DNA of 42,101 bases from DAOTVC01 sp034437215 (lineage in GTDB: Bacteria > Chloroflexota > Anaerolineae > B4-G1 > SLSP01). The notes below the pieces were generated by a model. The model saw nothing but the letters and a program-made list of their open reading frames with translations, searched no databases and was not told the origin of the DNA. A program made the position numbers and the translations under genes. The stretch is from contig DAOTVC010000105.1 of assembly GCA_034437215.1 (NCBI GenBank), forward strand, positions 1-42,101. The letters run 5' to 3'. This document shows positions 1-7,106 of this stretch, in pieces (the first letter of the stretch is position 1; each line of letters starts with the position of its first letter).

Positions 1-782
1 ATCACGAGGTGCAGGGCGCCGATCTGCCCGAGCACGACATCACCGACCGGGAGGGCTTCTCGGCCCTGGCGCGGGACTTCGGGCCCGATCTCATCCTCCA
101 CCCCGCGGCGATGACCGACGTGGAGGGCTGCGCGCGCGATCCGGCGCTGGCCTACCGCGTCAACGGCCTGGGGACACAGAACGTCGCCCTCGCTGCCGCC
201 GAGGTGGGCGCCGAGCTCCTCACGGTGAGCACCAACGAGGTCTTCGACGGCCACGCCTCCACCCCCTACCACGAGTGGGCCCTGCGCAACCCCCTCAACC
301 CCTACGGTCGTTCGAAGTTGGCGGCGGAGTGGTACACCGAACGGCTTCTCGATCGCTTCTACATCGTGCGCACGGCGTGGCTTTACGCGGCGGGAGGACG
401 CAATTTCCCCCACCGCATCATCGAGCTCGCCGACGAGCTGGGGGGGCTGCGCGTCGTCACCGACGAGGTGGGAAACCCCACCTACGTGGAGGACCTGGCG
501 GAGGCCATCGTCCAACTCATCGATACCCACGCCTACGGCGTCTACCATCTGGTCAACGAGGGGGCGGCTTCACGCCACGCCTTCGCCCAGGAGATCCTGA
601 GATTGAGCGGGCGGGAGAACGTGCCCCTCAAGGCCATCACCTTGGCGGACTTCGAGCGGCTCAGCAGCCCACCCCCCTACGCGCCCCTCACCAACACGGC
701 GGCTGCGGCTCTGGGCATTCGGCTGCGACCCTGGCAGGAGGCGCTGGCGGACTTTCTCTCCGGGACGGGCTACGCCGGATAG
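1..782 (+). CDS. rmlD: dTDP-4-dehydrorhamnose reductase (RmlD-like), 5' truncated
   Basis: Short-chain dehydrogenase-type sugar nucleotide reductase that makes dTDP-L-rhamnose from dTDP-4-dehydro-rhamnose with NAD(P)H in the cytoplasm, feeding surface polysaccharide synthesis. The reading frame is open from the first base of the window (codons start at base 3), so the N-terminal Rossmann glycine motif lies outside; a GTG at 9 is internal. Visible family marks are LDITD-like HDITD near the start, the segment HPAAMTDVEGCARDP, the STNEVFDG strand (family usually STDYVFDG, here Asn-Glu), and the catalytic YGRSK tetrad (YxxxK). About 259 residues remain of a usual 280-300. It is followed by a Nudix gene after 12 bases and a glycosyltransferase, which fits a sugar-activation/transfer cluster. 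A related NAD-dependent epimerase is possible, but RmlD fits best. Confidence 0.88.
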   Translation, partial: HEVQGADLPEHDITDREGFSALARDFGPDLILHPAAMTDVEGCARDPALAYRVNGLGTQNVALAAAEVGAELLTVSTNEVFDGHASTPYHEWALRNPLNPYGRSKLAAEWYTERLLDRFYIVRTAWLYAAGGRNFPHRIIELADELGGLRVVTDEVGNPTYVEDLAEAIVQLIDTHAYGVYHLVNEGAASRHAFAQEILRLSGRENVPLKAITLADFERLSSPPPYAPLTNTAAAALGIRLRPWQEALADFLSGTGYAG

Positions 783-794
783 TGAGAACCGATT

Positions 795-1277
795 ATGAGT
801 GGGATGATCAGGCGTAGGGCCATGCGTGCCGTGCTGTTGACGCCTCAAGGGCAGGTGCTTCTGATGAAAGTGCAGGAACCCGTGAGCCGCCGCCACTTTT
901 GGATTGCTCCCGGAGGAGGCATCGATCGGGGCGAGAGTGTCGAAGCAGGTTTGTGTCGGGAGCTGGTGGAAGAGACGGGGCTCTCTGGCGTTGAGGTTGG
1001 ACCGCTGCTGTGGACACGAACACACGAATTCGTCTGGGACGGGGAAGCGATCTTTCAACGGGAAGAGTTCTACCTGGTGGAGACGGCGCTCTTCGAGCCC
1101 ACCATGGAGCACAACCCGGAGGTTGGAGAGCGCTCGGCATTTCAAGCGTTTCGCTGGTGGTCGGTCGCAGAGATGCGGAAGGCATCCGAGCTCTTCGTGC
1201 CGCGGCGCTTGCCTGAACTCCTGGAAGCCCTTATTCGGTTGGGACCTCCCGCAGAGGTCTTCGACGTGGGGCTTTGA
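795..1277 (+). CDS. Nudix hydrolase
   Basis: A 160-residue protein with a perfect Nudix box at residues 41-63 (G-x5-E-x7-REL-x-EE-x-GL). The box binds divalent metal and hydrolyses a nucleoside diphosphate linked to another group. The substrate cannot be read from sequence; MutT-like, nucleotide-sugar or coenzyme pyrophosphatase activities are all possible. The ATG at 795 has only a weak upstream ribosome site, but the box sits at the usual distance from it. The gene lies 12 bases after rmlD and 24 bases before a glycosyltransferase, so it is probably cotranscribed; a role in nucleotide-sugar housekeeping is inference. It uses more A/T-ending codons than its neighbours, a mild hint of different ancestry. 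Confidence 0.9.
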   Translation: MSGMIRRRAMRAVLLTPQGQVLLMKVQEPVSRRHFWIAPGGGIDRGESVEAGLCRELVEETGLSGVEVGPLLWTRTHEFVWDGEAIFQREEFYLVETALFEPTMEHNPEVGERSAFQAFRWWSVAEMRKASELFVPRRLPELLEALIRLGPPAEVFDVGL

Positions 1278-1301
1278 ACGTCCCGGGTCGTACCTGAAGT
1301 C

Positions 1302-2258
1302 ATGCTCCTCAGCGTCATTATCCCTAACTGGAACGGCGCCCACCATCTACCCACCTGCCTCGACAGCCTGCGCGCCCAGACCTACGATACCTTCGAGATC
1401 CTCGTCGTCGACAACGCCTCCACCGACGAGAGCCGTGAGGTGCTGGGGCGCTATCCGGAGGCGCGGGCGCTGGCCCTGAGCGAGAACCGGGGCTTCACCG
1501 GCGCCTGCAACGCCGGTTTTCGTGAGGCACGCGGCGAGATACAGATCCTGCTCAACAACGACACCGAGAGCCATCCCCGCTGGCTGGAGGAGATCGCCGC
1601 CGCCTTCGCGGCTCACCCCGACGTGGGCCTGGTGGCCTCCAAGATGCTCCTCTTCGACCGGCGGGACACCTTCCACACCGCGGGAGATTACGTGACCCTC
1701 GATGGGCTGGCCCACAACCGTGGCGTCTGGCAGCGCGACGAGGGGCAGTACGACCATCCGGCCTACGTCTTCAGCGCCTGTGGGGGGAGCGCCGCCTACC
1801 GCCGCACGGTGCTGGACGAGATCGGTCTGTTGGACGACGACTTCTTCTTCTCCTTCGAGGACGTCGACCTGGCGTGGCGGGCCCAACTGGCGGGCTGGCG
1901 CTGTCTCTACGTCCCCGGCGCGGTCGTCTACCACAAGCTCAAGGCCTCAGGTGGGGGGCGGACCGCTTCCTTCCACGACGCCCGCAACCGCATCTGGACT
2001 CTGATCAAGAACTACCCCGCCGATCTCTGGCGCGACCACCGCCGTGAGGTGCTCGCTGCGCAGCTCGCTATCGCCCGGGAGGCGCTGCATGCCTGGCGGG
2101 GGGAGGCGGCGCGGGCGACGCTCCAGGGTCTCCTCGCCGGCGTGCGGGGGATCCCCCGCATGCGCCGCAAGCGGCAGGTCGTTCAGGCCCGGCGCACGGT
2201 AGAGCGCGCCTACCTGGAACGGCTGATGACGCCCCCCTTCGAGATACCCCTGACATAG
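1302..2258 (+). CDS. Family 2 glycosyltransferase (rhamnosyltransferase-like)
   Basis: A 318-residue GT-A fold glycosyltransferase transferring a sugar from a nucleotide donor to a growing surface glycan, probably at the cytoplasmic face. It has the N-terminal nucleotide-binding strand SVIIPNWNGAHHL, VVDNASTDES, the NRGFTGACNAGF segment, and the metal-binding LLNNDTE that replaces a strict DXD, as in the WbbL/rhamnosyl group of GT2. A later acidic motif, FFSFEDVDLAWRA, is the usual ED(V/I)DL catalytic region. No membrane segments are evident. Start ATG at 1302 gives the strand motif at residue 3. Its position after rmlD makes rhamnose a reasonable donor, but this is inference. Confidence 0.9.
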   Translation: MLLSVIIPNWNGAHHLPTCLDSLRAQTYDTFEILVVDNASTDESREVLGRYPEARALALSENRGFTGACNAGFREARGEIQILLNNDTESHPRWLEEIAAAFAAHPDVGLVASKMLLFDRRDTFHTAGDYVTLDGLAHNRGVWQRDEGQYDHPAYVFSACGGSAAYRRTVLDEIGLLDDDFFFSFEDVDLAWRAQLAGWRCLYVPGAVVYHKLKASGGGRTASFHDARNRIWTLIKNYPADLWRDHRREVLAAQLAIAREALHAWRGEAARATLQGLLAGVRGIPRMRRKRQVVQARRTVERAYLERLMTPPFEIPLT

Positions 2259-2334
2259 CTCAACCTCACACTTCGCATCACAATGCAGAAAAACACCACT
2301 TCCGTCCTCTATCGATCTGAGAAAAGGAGCAACG

Positions 2335-2925
2335 ATGAAAGATAGGCTTGCGTACGTCAGTTTGACCCTCTTGGTGATTCTGTTGTTGTCCGGCAGCTGT
2401 GAGCCCTCCACCATTGGCTCTACTCCTACCGTTCGCCCGGCGAGTACGCCCACCCCTACTCTAGGACCCACACCCGAGGGGTGGAAGACCTACCGTTCCC
2501 AAGCACTGAACTTCAGCATCGCCTATCCGCCAACCTGGGAGGTCGGCATGGAAGGAGAGGCGCTCGTTGCCGATGAACGCTTCGGGGAGGGGCCGGAGCC
2601 TCTCTACTACTTCGTCTACTTCGCGGAGTATCCCAATTCCGAGCAGCGCTCTTTCGAAGAGGTGGTGACCGCCGATCTCAGTGCCGAGCTCCAAGAGGAG
2701 TTCACCTTCACGGAACGCATGATCGGGGGCGAGCGTGTCTACGAGACGACGATACTCCCGGCGCGTTCAGGCGCCCTCACCGTCCTCTTTGAAGGTGACG
2801 ACCGTTATTTGGCCGTCGCCCTGACCCCCTACGATCCCCAGGACCCTTGGGTGGCGCAACCGCGGTACGAGACGACCTTCGAGCGGATGTTGAAGACCTT
2901 CAGATTTGAGAATCCGGCTCCCTAG
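2335..2925 (+). CDS. Putative lipoprotein of unknown function
   Basis: A 196-residue exported protein. Residues 1-21 form a signal peptide (basic start, long Leu/Val core) ending in LLLSGSC, so Cys22 may be lipidated, although the -3 position is Ser rather than Leu and the lipobox is imperfect. A Pro/Thr-rich linker (about 23-48) is typical of cell-surface lipoproteins. The rest starts with WKTYRSQALNFSIAYPPTWEV, the kind of opening seen in PsbP-like or DUF1795-like beta domains that begin with a short 'Y...FSI.YP..W' motif. The start is supported by an AAGGAG ribosome site ending 7-8 bases before the ATG. The last 26 bases overlap the 3' end of the opposing gene. The function is not known. 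Confidence 0.8.
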   Translation: MKDRLAYVSLTLLVILLLSGSCEPSTIGSTPTVRPASTPTPTLGPTPEGWKTYRSQALNFSIAYPPTWEVGMEGEALVADERFGEGPEPLYYFVYFAEYPNSEQRSFEEVVTADLSAELQEEFTFTERMIGGERVYETTILPARSGALTVLFEGDDRYLAVALTPYDPQDPWVAQPRYETTFERMLKTFRFENPAP

Positions 2926-3688
2926 GGCTGCCCTCACCGCGCCTGAAGTAGACGATCTCGTCCGCTCCCTCCATCTCGTCCCTCACGTGCATACCCCTGC
3001 GCACTCTCTCGAAGACAAAGACGAGCAGGAAGATGGTCGCCAGGTAGGGGATCTGAGCAATACCGGCTTTGACCAGCCCCAGCTGGTAGAAGAGGGCGCC
3101 GCTGTTGATGAGCGCGTGGAAGCCCACGGCTGCGGCGTAGCCGGCCAGCCCCTCCAGCCAGCCCCGAGCGAGCCCGTAGGTGAAGAGGGCCGTCATCAAT
3201 CCGTGGACCAGGGTTACCGCCAGGCGCTCTCCGGCGTAGCCGGTAAAGAGGTACCAGGGCAGATCGGCGTATTCAGAGCTCTGTGCGATGCCGTAGGCCA
3301 GATAGAGAGCTTCGCCTAACCCAAAGCTCAGTCCCAGCCCCATGCCGGCCCATAGACCTGTGCGAGGGCTGGTGACCAGGCGCCGGATGGGGGAGAGAAG
3401 CAGGGGGGCGACCTTGATGACTTCCTCGCAGACGGGGGCCAGCATGAAGAGAAAGAGGATGAACCAGAGGGGCGTCTCCCGTCCCAGCCCGGGCTCGATA
3501 GCCGACCAACGACCTACAGATGCCCCCAGGGGCGCCTTGACGAGCCGGTTGACGAGGGCACTGAGAGGCAGGCCGGGTAGCAGGAGCCAGAGGTAACGTC
3601 GCTCTCGCGAGAGGAGGGCGAGGAATCCGCCCCACAATAGCGTGGAGAGCACCAGGGTCAGGGCCGCCATCGGCCAGATGCCGTGCAT
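2900..3688 (-). CDS. PrsW/YhfC-like intramembrane metalloprotease
   Basis: A 262-residue polytopic membrane protein with about seven hydrophobic segments. In-membrane motifs are those of PrsW-type glutamic/metallo proteases: CEEVIK (tandem Glu), FGLGEALYLAYG (FGxxE-like), ERLAVTLVHGLMTALFTYG (His in the third motif) and GFHALINSG (HxxxN where PrsW usually has HxxxD). Family members cut single-pass substrates such as anti-sigma factors within the bilayer. The substrate here is unknown. The ATG at 3688 lies one base after the stop of the upstream PH-domain gene, and the ribosome site GGAGG sits in that gene's last codons. It is the last gene of the M1-peptidase operon. YhfC or CPBP family membership is an alternative. 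The C-terminus overlaps the 3' end of the convergent lipoprotein gene by 26 bases, and no terminator is seen there. Confidence 0.7.
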   Translation of the reverse strand: MHGIWPMAALTLVLSTLLWGGFLALLSRERRYLWLLLPGLPLSALVNRLVKAPLGASVGRWSAIEPGLGRETPLWFILFLFMLAPVCEEVIKVAPLLLSPIRRLVTSPRTGLWAGMGLGLSFGLGEALYLAYGIAQSSEYADLPWYLFTGYAGERLAVTLVHGLMTALFTYGLARGWLEGLAGYAAAVGFHALINSGALFYQLGLVKAGIAQIPYLATIFLLVFVFERVRRGMHVRDEMEGADEIVYFRRGEGSPREPDSQI

Positions 3689-3689
3689 C

Positions 3690-4202
3690 TCAAGCCTCCA
3701 GGCGCGCCTTCAGCGCGGTCACCAGCGCCTCCTCGTCCGCCGGCGAGAGGCCGTAGAGCTCATCCTGCGTCTCGATGAGCAGAACTCGCCGCGCAGCCGT
3801 CGTGGCGCACATCTTGACGACCCCCACGTCGGCGTAGGGGACCTTGAAGAGGGCCAGCCCCGGCAGCCGCAGGCTCGACCAGAGGGAGATGTGGAGGTCG
3901 CGGCGGCGGACGCTCTGGATCTCCTCGAGGGTGATCCGGTAGTCGAGCACCGGACCGTACCGCAGGTGTAGGGCCTCGTCGTCTAGCCTGTAGCGCATCG
4001 TGGGGAACCAGGCCGCCAGCATGAACATGGGCAGGCCCACGAGGAGGGCGATTCCCCAGTTGAGGAGGGCCGCCCAGAGAGGAATCTCCTCCCCTGCGCG
4101 CAGTTGCAGGAAGAGGATGGGCAGGACGACGAGGGCGCCCACTAGAAGCAACCACAACCACCCCCGGGAAGGGCGGGGCTCGAAGGTGCGGGCCTCGCTC
4201 AA
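3690..4202 (-). CDS. Membrane protein with bacterial PH-like domain
   Basis: A 170-residue protein with two membrane segments (about residues 14-34 and 41-66) followed by a small all-beta domain: MRYRLDDEALHLRYGP, then ITLEEIQSVRR, and a C-terminal helix with DELYGLSPADEEAL. This is the layout of the bacterial PH-like domains once called DUF304 and similar. A longer open frame extends upstream but only as the shadow of the preceding gene. I place the start at TTG 4202 because it follows GGAGGAG by five bases and overlaps the upstream TGA (TTGA), a typical translational coupling. It is the third gene of the operon headed by an M1 peptidase. The role is unknown; scaffolding at the membrane is inferred. 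Confidence 0.72.
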   Translation of the reverse strand: MSEARTFEPRPSRGWLWLLLVGALVVLPILFLQLRAGEEIPLWAALLNWGIALLVGLPMFMLAAWFPTMRYRLDDEALHLRYGPVLDYRITLEEIQSVRRRDLHISLWSSLRLPGLALFKVPYADVGVVKMCATTAARRVLLIETQDELYGLSPADEEALVTALKARLEA

Positions 4203-5092
4203 GTCGTCTCCTCCGTCGCCAAAGCCGGTACGGTAGGGGCCACCAGCCCCACCTCCCCGGCCCAGCGTCCCAGCCGCACGGCGAGGCGGACCAGGTTTAT
4301 CAGCTGCAGGAAGAGCAAGGAGAGAAACCAGGCGGGAATGGGGATGGAGCGCCCCGGCAGACCCACGCCGTAGAGAAGCGCCTGCAGCAGGAGCCCGGCG
4401 AGGGCGAGGGCCAGGAGCGGCAGGGGGCGGCGCAAGAGGGTGCGCGTACCTTCGCGTAGGGCGTGACCGGCGTGGCGGTCGTCCCGCAGCACGGCGGTGG
4501 CCCGGGCGACCTCGATCCAGAGGACGACGAGGCCCGCGACGAGCAGGCCCGTAACGGCGGCGAGAATCGCCAGCGGCAGGGTCGCGCTGACGAGCGCGGC
4601 GACGACGCCGAAGGCGACGAGAACGATGAGCGCCAGCAGCGATCCCAGGAAGTTCAGCAGGAGGAAGGGGCCGAACCAGCGGTTGCAGCCCCGCAGAAAC
4701 TCGCGACCGGACGGCGGCGATGCCGCTGCGTAGGTCAGAAGGGTTCCCCCTTGCAGGTAGGCCCGCACGAAGAGGAGTCCAAGAGCCACGAGCATGGCAC
4801 CCAGCGCTGCGAAGAGGCTCACACTTTCTCCCGTGGCGGGGAGGGCGCCCTCGACGAGGAACTCCAGGTTGCGCTCCGCCAGCGCCTCGCGGAAGACGGG
4901 GTACCGGGCCAGTTCCAGTCCGGGCAGGGTGATCAGTACCGCCGCCAGAAGGGCCGGCAGGGCCGTCACGAGATAGAAGAGAAGGAGAGGGCGGGGGCGC
5001 TTGATTGTTCGCAGGACGGAGCCCACGACACCCGGATCGCTGTTCATGGTTGATTGACCATCGATTGTCACCTGTTGCTGTGTGCTCACCAT
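4199..5092 (-). CDS. Polytopic membrane protein of unknown function
   Basis: A 297-residue protein with a hydrophilic N-terminus (about 30 residues, Gln/Ser rich) and about six hydrophobic segments rich in Leu, Ala and Val. One conserved-looking cytoplasmic patch is LRDDRHAGHALREGTRTLLRR between the fourth and fifth segments. The general plan resembles DUF7544/YciC-like membrane proteins, but I do not recognise the family firmly. The ATG at 5092 lies 7 bases inside the end of the M1-peptidase gene, and a full AGGAGGT ribosome site five bases upstream is embedded in that gene's Gly-Gly-Gly-Leu-Trp end. The downstream PH-domain gene starts on its stop codon. The gene is therefore translationally coupled on both sides. 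Confidence 0.75.
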   Translation of the reverse strand: MVSTQQQVTIDGQSTMNSDPGVVGSVLRTIKRPRPLLLFYLVTALPALLAAVLITLPGLELARYPVFREALAERNLEFLVEGALPATGESVSLFAALGAMLVALGLLFVRAYLQGGTLLTYAAASPPSGREFLRGCNRWFGPFLLLNFLGSLLALIVLVAFGVVAALVSATLPLAILAAVTGLLVAGLVVLWIEVARATAVLRDDRHAGHALREGTRTLLRRPLPLLALALAGLLLQALLYGVGLPGRSIPIPAWFLSLLFLQLINLVRLAVRLGRWAGEVGLVAPTVPALATEETT

Positions 5093-6912
5093 AGCCCACC
5101 TCCTGTCAGGAAGAGCCCTTGAAAGATGTCGAGGGCCCGCACGACCAGCCCCAGCCAGACACCCAGGTCAGGCGTCTCCTGCAACTCGTCGTTCAGGTGG
5201 TTCAGGTCGAGGGGGGGCTTCTCCTCGGGGTTGATCTGAATACCCACCAGGGGATCGCTCCCCGCGAAGTTAAGCTCCGGCTCCTCACAGGCCCAGCTTG
5301 CTTCCATAGGAGGCGCGTCCGCGTACTGCCAGAGCACCTCGGAAGGGACGCAGACCTCGCCCCGTCGCTCCACGGCTCCCTCGTTGCCCTCCAGCCCGGT
5401 GACGTGGGCGTCGAAGGTGCCCTCGCCGTAGACCAGCTGCTCGAAGAACCACGTCGCCGTCCCCTCGCTCAGGCTCTCTGCCATCACCTCCCGGACATCC
5501 TCCGTGTCGGGGTGGGCGAAGGCGTAGCGCTCGTAGTAGCTCTGCATGAAGTCCAACATCGCCTCCTCGCCCACCAGCTGCTGGAGGGTGGTGAGGGCGA
5601 CGGCGGGCTTGGAGTAGGTGGCGACGCTGTAGGCGTCGAGCTCCCAGGCCCTGCCCGCCATGGGGACGTGGGGCCTCTGCAGGTACTCGGCGCGGCGCAT
5701 GGCGAGGTAGCTGAGCTCCCACCCCAAGCAGTCGAGAACGTTCCCATAGAGGCTCTCCATGGCGCGGGTACTGATGTAGTCGGTGAAGCCCTCGTCGAGC
5801 CAGGGATCCTCTGCCTCGTTGGTGGCGACGACGGATTGGAACCACTGGTGCCCCAGCTCGTGAACCGTCTCCACCTCCGTCAAGCGCACGCATCCGGGCA
5901 GGTAGCCGCCCATGACTCCGACGGTGAAGAGTTGCGGGTACTCCATCCCCCCGGCCCCACCGGCCTCCGGTGGCACCATGATGACGGTGAGCTGGTCGTA
6001 GAGTCCCTTGCCGTACTCCCCGTACCACGTCTCGTAGAGCCGGAAGGCGCCGACGGTCGCGTTGCGCACCCTCCTCAGCGTTCCCTCCTGCTCCGGATAG
6101 TGGAGGATGCGCAGGGAGACGTTGCCCAGCTGCTCCCGGTACTCCTCGAAGTTAGGGGAAGCGGACCAGGCGAAGTCGATGACGTTTTCGGCAGAGTAGA
6201 CGTAGGTTACCGTGCCGGCTTCGTCGGTGGAGCGCGTCTTCTCCGCACCCGTCGCTCCTACAGCCCATCCCTCGGGCAGAGTGATCTCCACGTGGTAGGT
6301 GCCGAAGTCGGCGTAGAATTCACTGTTGGCGTGGAAGACGTAGGCGTTCCAGCCCTCCTCACCCTCCCAGACGCCCAGCTTGGGGAACCACTGGCCTGCC
6401 ATCACGAACTCCCCCTCGTCGGCCCAGCCCGTCCGCGCAAAGACTCGAGGCAGCTGCGCCTCGAAAGCGACCTCGACCACGACCGTCTCCCCCGGAGCGA
6501 CCGGTTCGGGCAGCGCCACCCGCATCAGGGTCTCGTCGTCGTAGGGGAACTCCTGCTTGAGCTCGGTGCCGTCCTCCAGTACGAGGGAATGCACATTGAC
6601 GTGCCCTGCCTCCTGGGGATTGAAGCTGTAACCGCGGTGGCTGTATCCCGCCTCCTGCATCCAGACCGTCTCGGCGCTCTCGAAGGCGTTGAGGTAGAGG
6701 TGGAAGACGAGGTCGGGGATGGGGGTGTCGGTGACGTTGGTGTAGCGGACGACCTCCTCACCCACGATGCGGTAGGAGTCGGGCAGGTAGGTGACCTCGA
6801 TGGTGTAGGAGGCGACGGCGGGCGGTGGCACCTCCGCCGTAGCGGCTGCCGGCGCCAGAAGTAGCACGCCCAGCAAAGTCAGGATGACAGCCAACATTCG
6901 AATTCGTTTCAT
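5086..6912 (-). CDS. Exported M1-family metallopeptidase
   Basis: A 608-residue zinc aminopeptidase-like protein. A clear signal peptide (1-26, ending AAATA) directs it across the membrane. The gluzincin site is complete: H351-E-L-G-H355, then 18 residues, then E374 in LDEGFTDYIS. The upstream exopeptidase motif is GGMEYP (321-326), where classic M1 enzymes have GAMEN, so the Asn is replaced by Tyr. The last 26 residues (LGVWLGLVVRALDIFQGLFL...) are hydrophobic and may anchor the protein. It is expected to trim peptides or act on surface proteins outside the cytoplasm. It starts at ATG 6912 behind GAGGAGGG and is the first gene of a four-gene operon with two membrane proteins and an intramembrane protease. 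Confidence 0.9.
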   Translation of the reverse strand: MKRIRMLAVILTLLGVLLLAPAAATAEVPPPAVASYTIEVTYLPDSYRIVGEEVVRYTNVTDTPIPDLVFHLYLNAFESAETVWMQEAGYSHRGYSFNPQEAGHVNVHSLVLEDGTELKQEFPYDDETLMRVALPEPVAPGETVVVEVAFEAQLPRVFARTGWADEGEFVMAGQWFPKLGVWEGEEGWNAYVFHANSEFYADFGTYHVEITLPEGWAVGATGAEKTRSTDEAGTVTYVYSAENVIDFAWSASPNFEEYREQLGNVSLRILHYPEQEGTLRRVRNATVGAFRLYETWYGEYGKGLYDQLTVIMVPPEAGGAGGMEYPQLFTVGVMGGYLPGCVRLTEVETVHELGHQWFQSVVATNEAEDPWLDEGFTDYISTRAMESLYGNVLDCLGWELSYLAMRRAEYLQRPHVPMAGRAWELDAYSVATYSKPAVALTTLQQLVGEEAMLDFMQSYYERYAFAHPDTEDVREVMAESLSEGTATWFFEQLVYGEGTFDAHVTGLEGNEGAVERRGEVCVPSEVLWQYADAPPMEASWACEEPELNFAGSDPLVGIQINPEEKPPLDLNHLNDELQETPDLGVWLGLVVRALDIFQGLFLTGGGLW

Positions 6913-7027
6913 GGTACCCTCCTCGGTAGATAGGGATCCGGGAGTAGGGAACAGGTTGAATGCCTGCTGCTTGTGAAGACCCTAATCCCCAGTCCCTCAT
7001 CCCTGATTCCTCTGGCGTGTCAACGCC

Positions 7028-7057
7028 ATTGTACTCCCAGATTCGTCAAGTGGGCAA
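7028..7057 (-). promoter_or_regulatory. Promoter for the M1-peptidase operon
   Basis: On the minus strand there is TTGCCC (7057-7052), an 18-base spacer and TACAAT (7033-7028). Four of six and five of six positions match the sigma-70 consensus. Transcription would start near 7021, leaving a leader of about 110 bases before ATG 6912. It is divergent from the recF promoter. Confidence 0.5.
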
Positions 7058-7059
7058 AC

Positions 7060-7071
7060 GGTGCATGCACC
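7060..7071. promoter_or_regulatory. 12-bp perfect palindrome between divergent promoters
   Basis: GGTGCATGCACC is a perfect palindrome. It ends one base before the recF -35 (7072) and lies 3 bases beyond the divergent -35 (7057). The placement is that of an operator able to affect both promoters. It does not look like a LexA box. The binding protein is unknown. Confidence 0.4.
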
Positions 7072-7099
7072 TTGTACCTCACCCTGCCCATGTTACAAT
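7072..7099 (+). promoter_or_regulatory. recF promoter, predicted leaderless
   Basis: TTGTAC (7072-7077), 16-base spacer, TACAAT (7094-7099) preceded by TGT, an extended -10. The -10 ends only 7 bases before the recF ATG (7107), so +1 should fall on or next to the start codon. No ribosome site is present in the interval, consistent with a leaderless mRNA. Confidence 0.55.
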
Positions 7100-7106
7100 A
7101 CGCAAA

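Noticed and set aside
4203..5099. N-terminal 299 codons of a longer frame before the PH-domain protein
   Set aside because: This Arg/Pro/Gly-rich stretch is the shadow of the membrane protein gene. A good ribosome site and TTG at 4202 mark the real start.
5119..6864. 581-codon open frame antisense to the M1 peptidase gene
   Set aside because: It is a mirror of a GC3-rich gene: it has no family motif, its composition is Val/Gly/Leu/Asp repetitive, and the opposite strand encodes a clear metallopeptidase.
6913..7106. Possible replication origin beside recF
   Set aside because: No cluster of TTATCCACA-like boxes or AT-rich unwinding region is seen, and dnaA/dnaN are absent.
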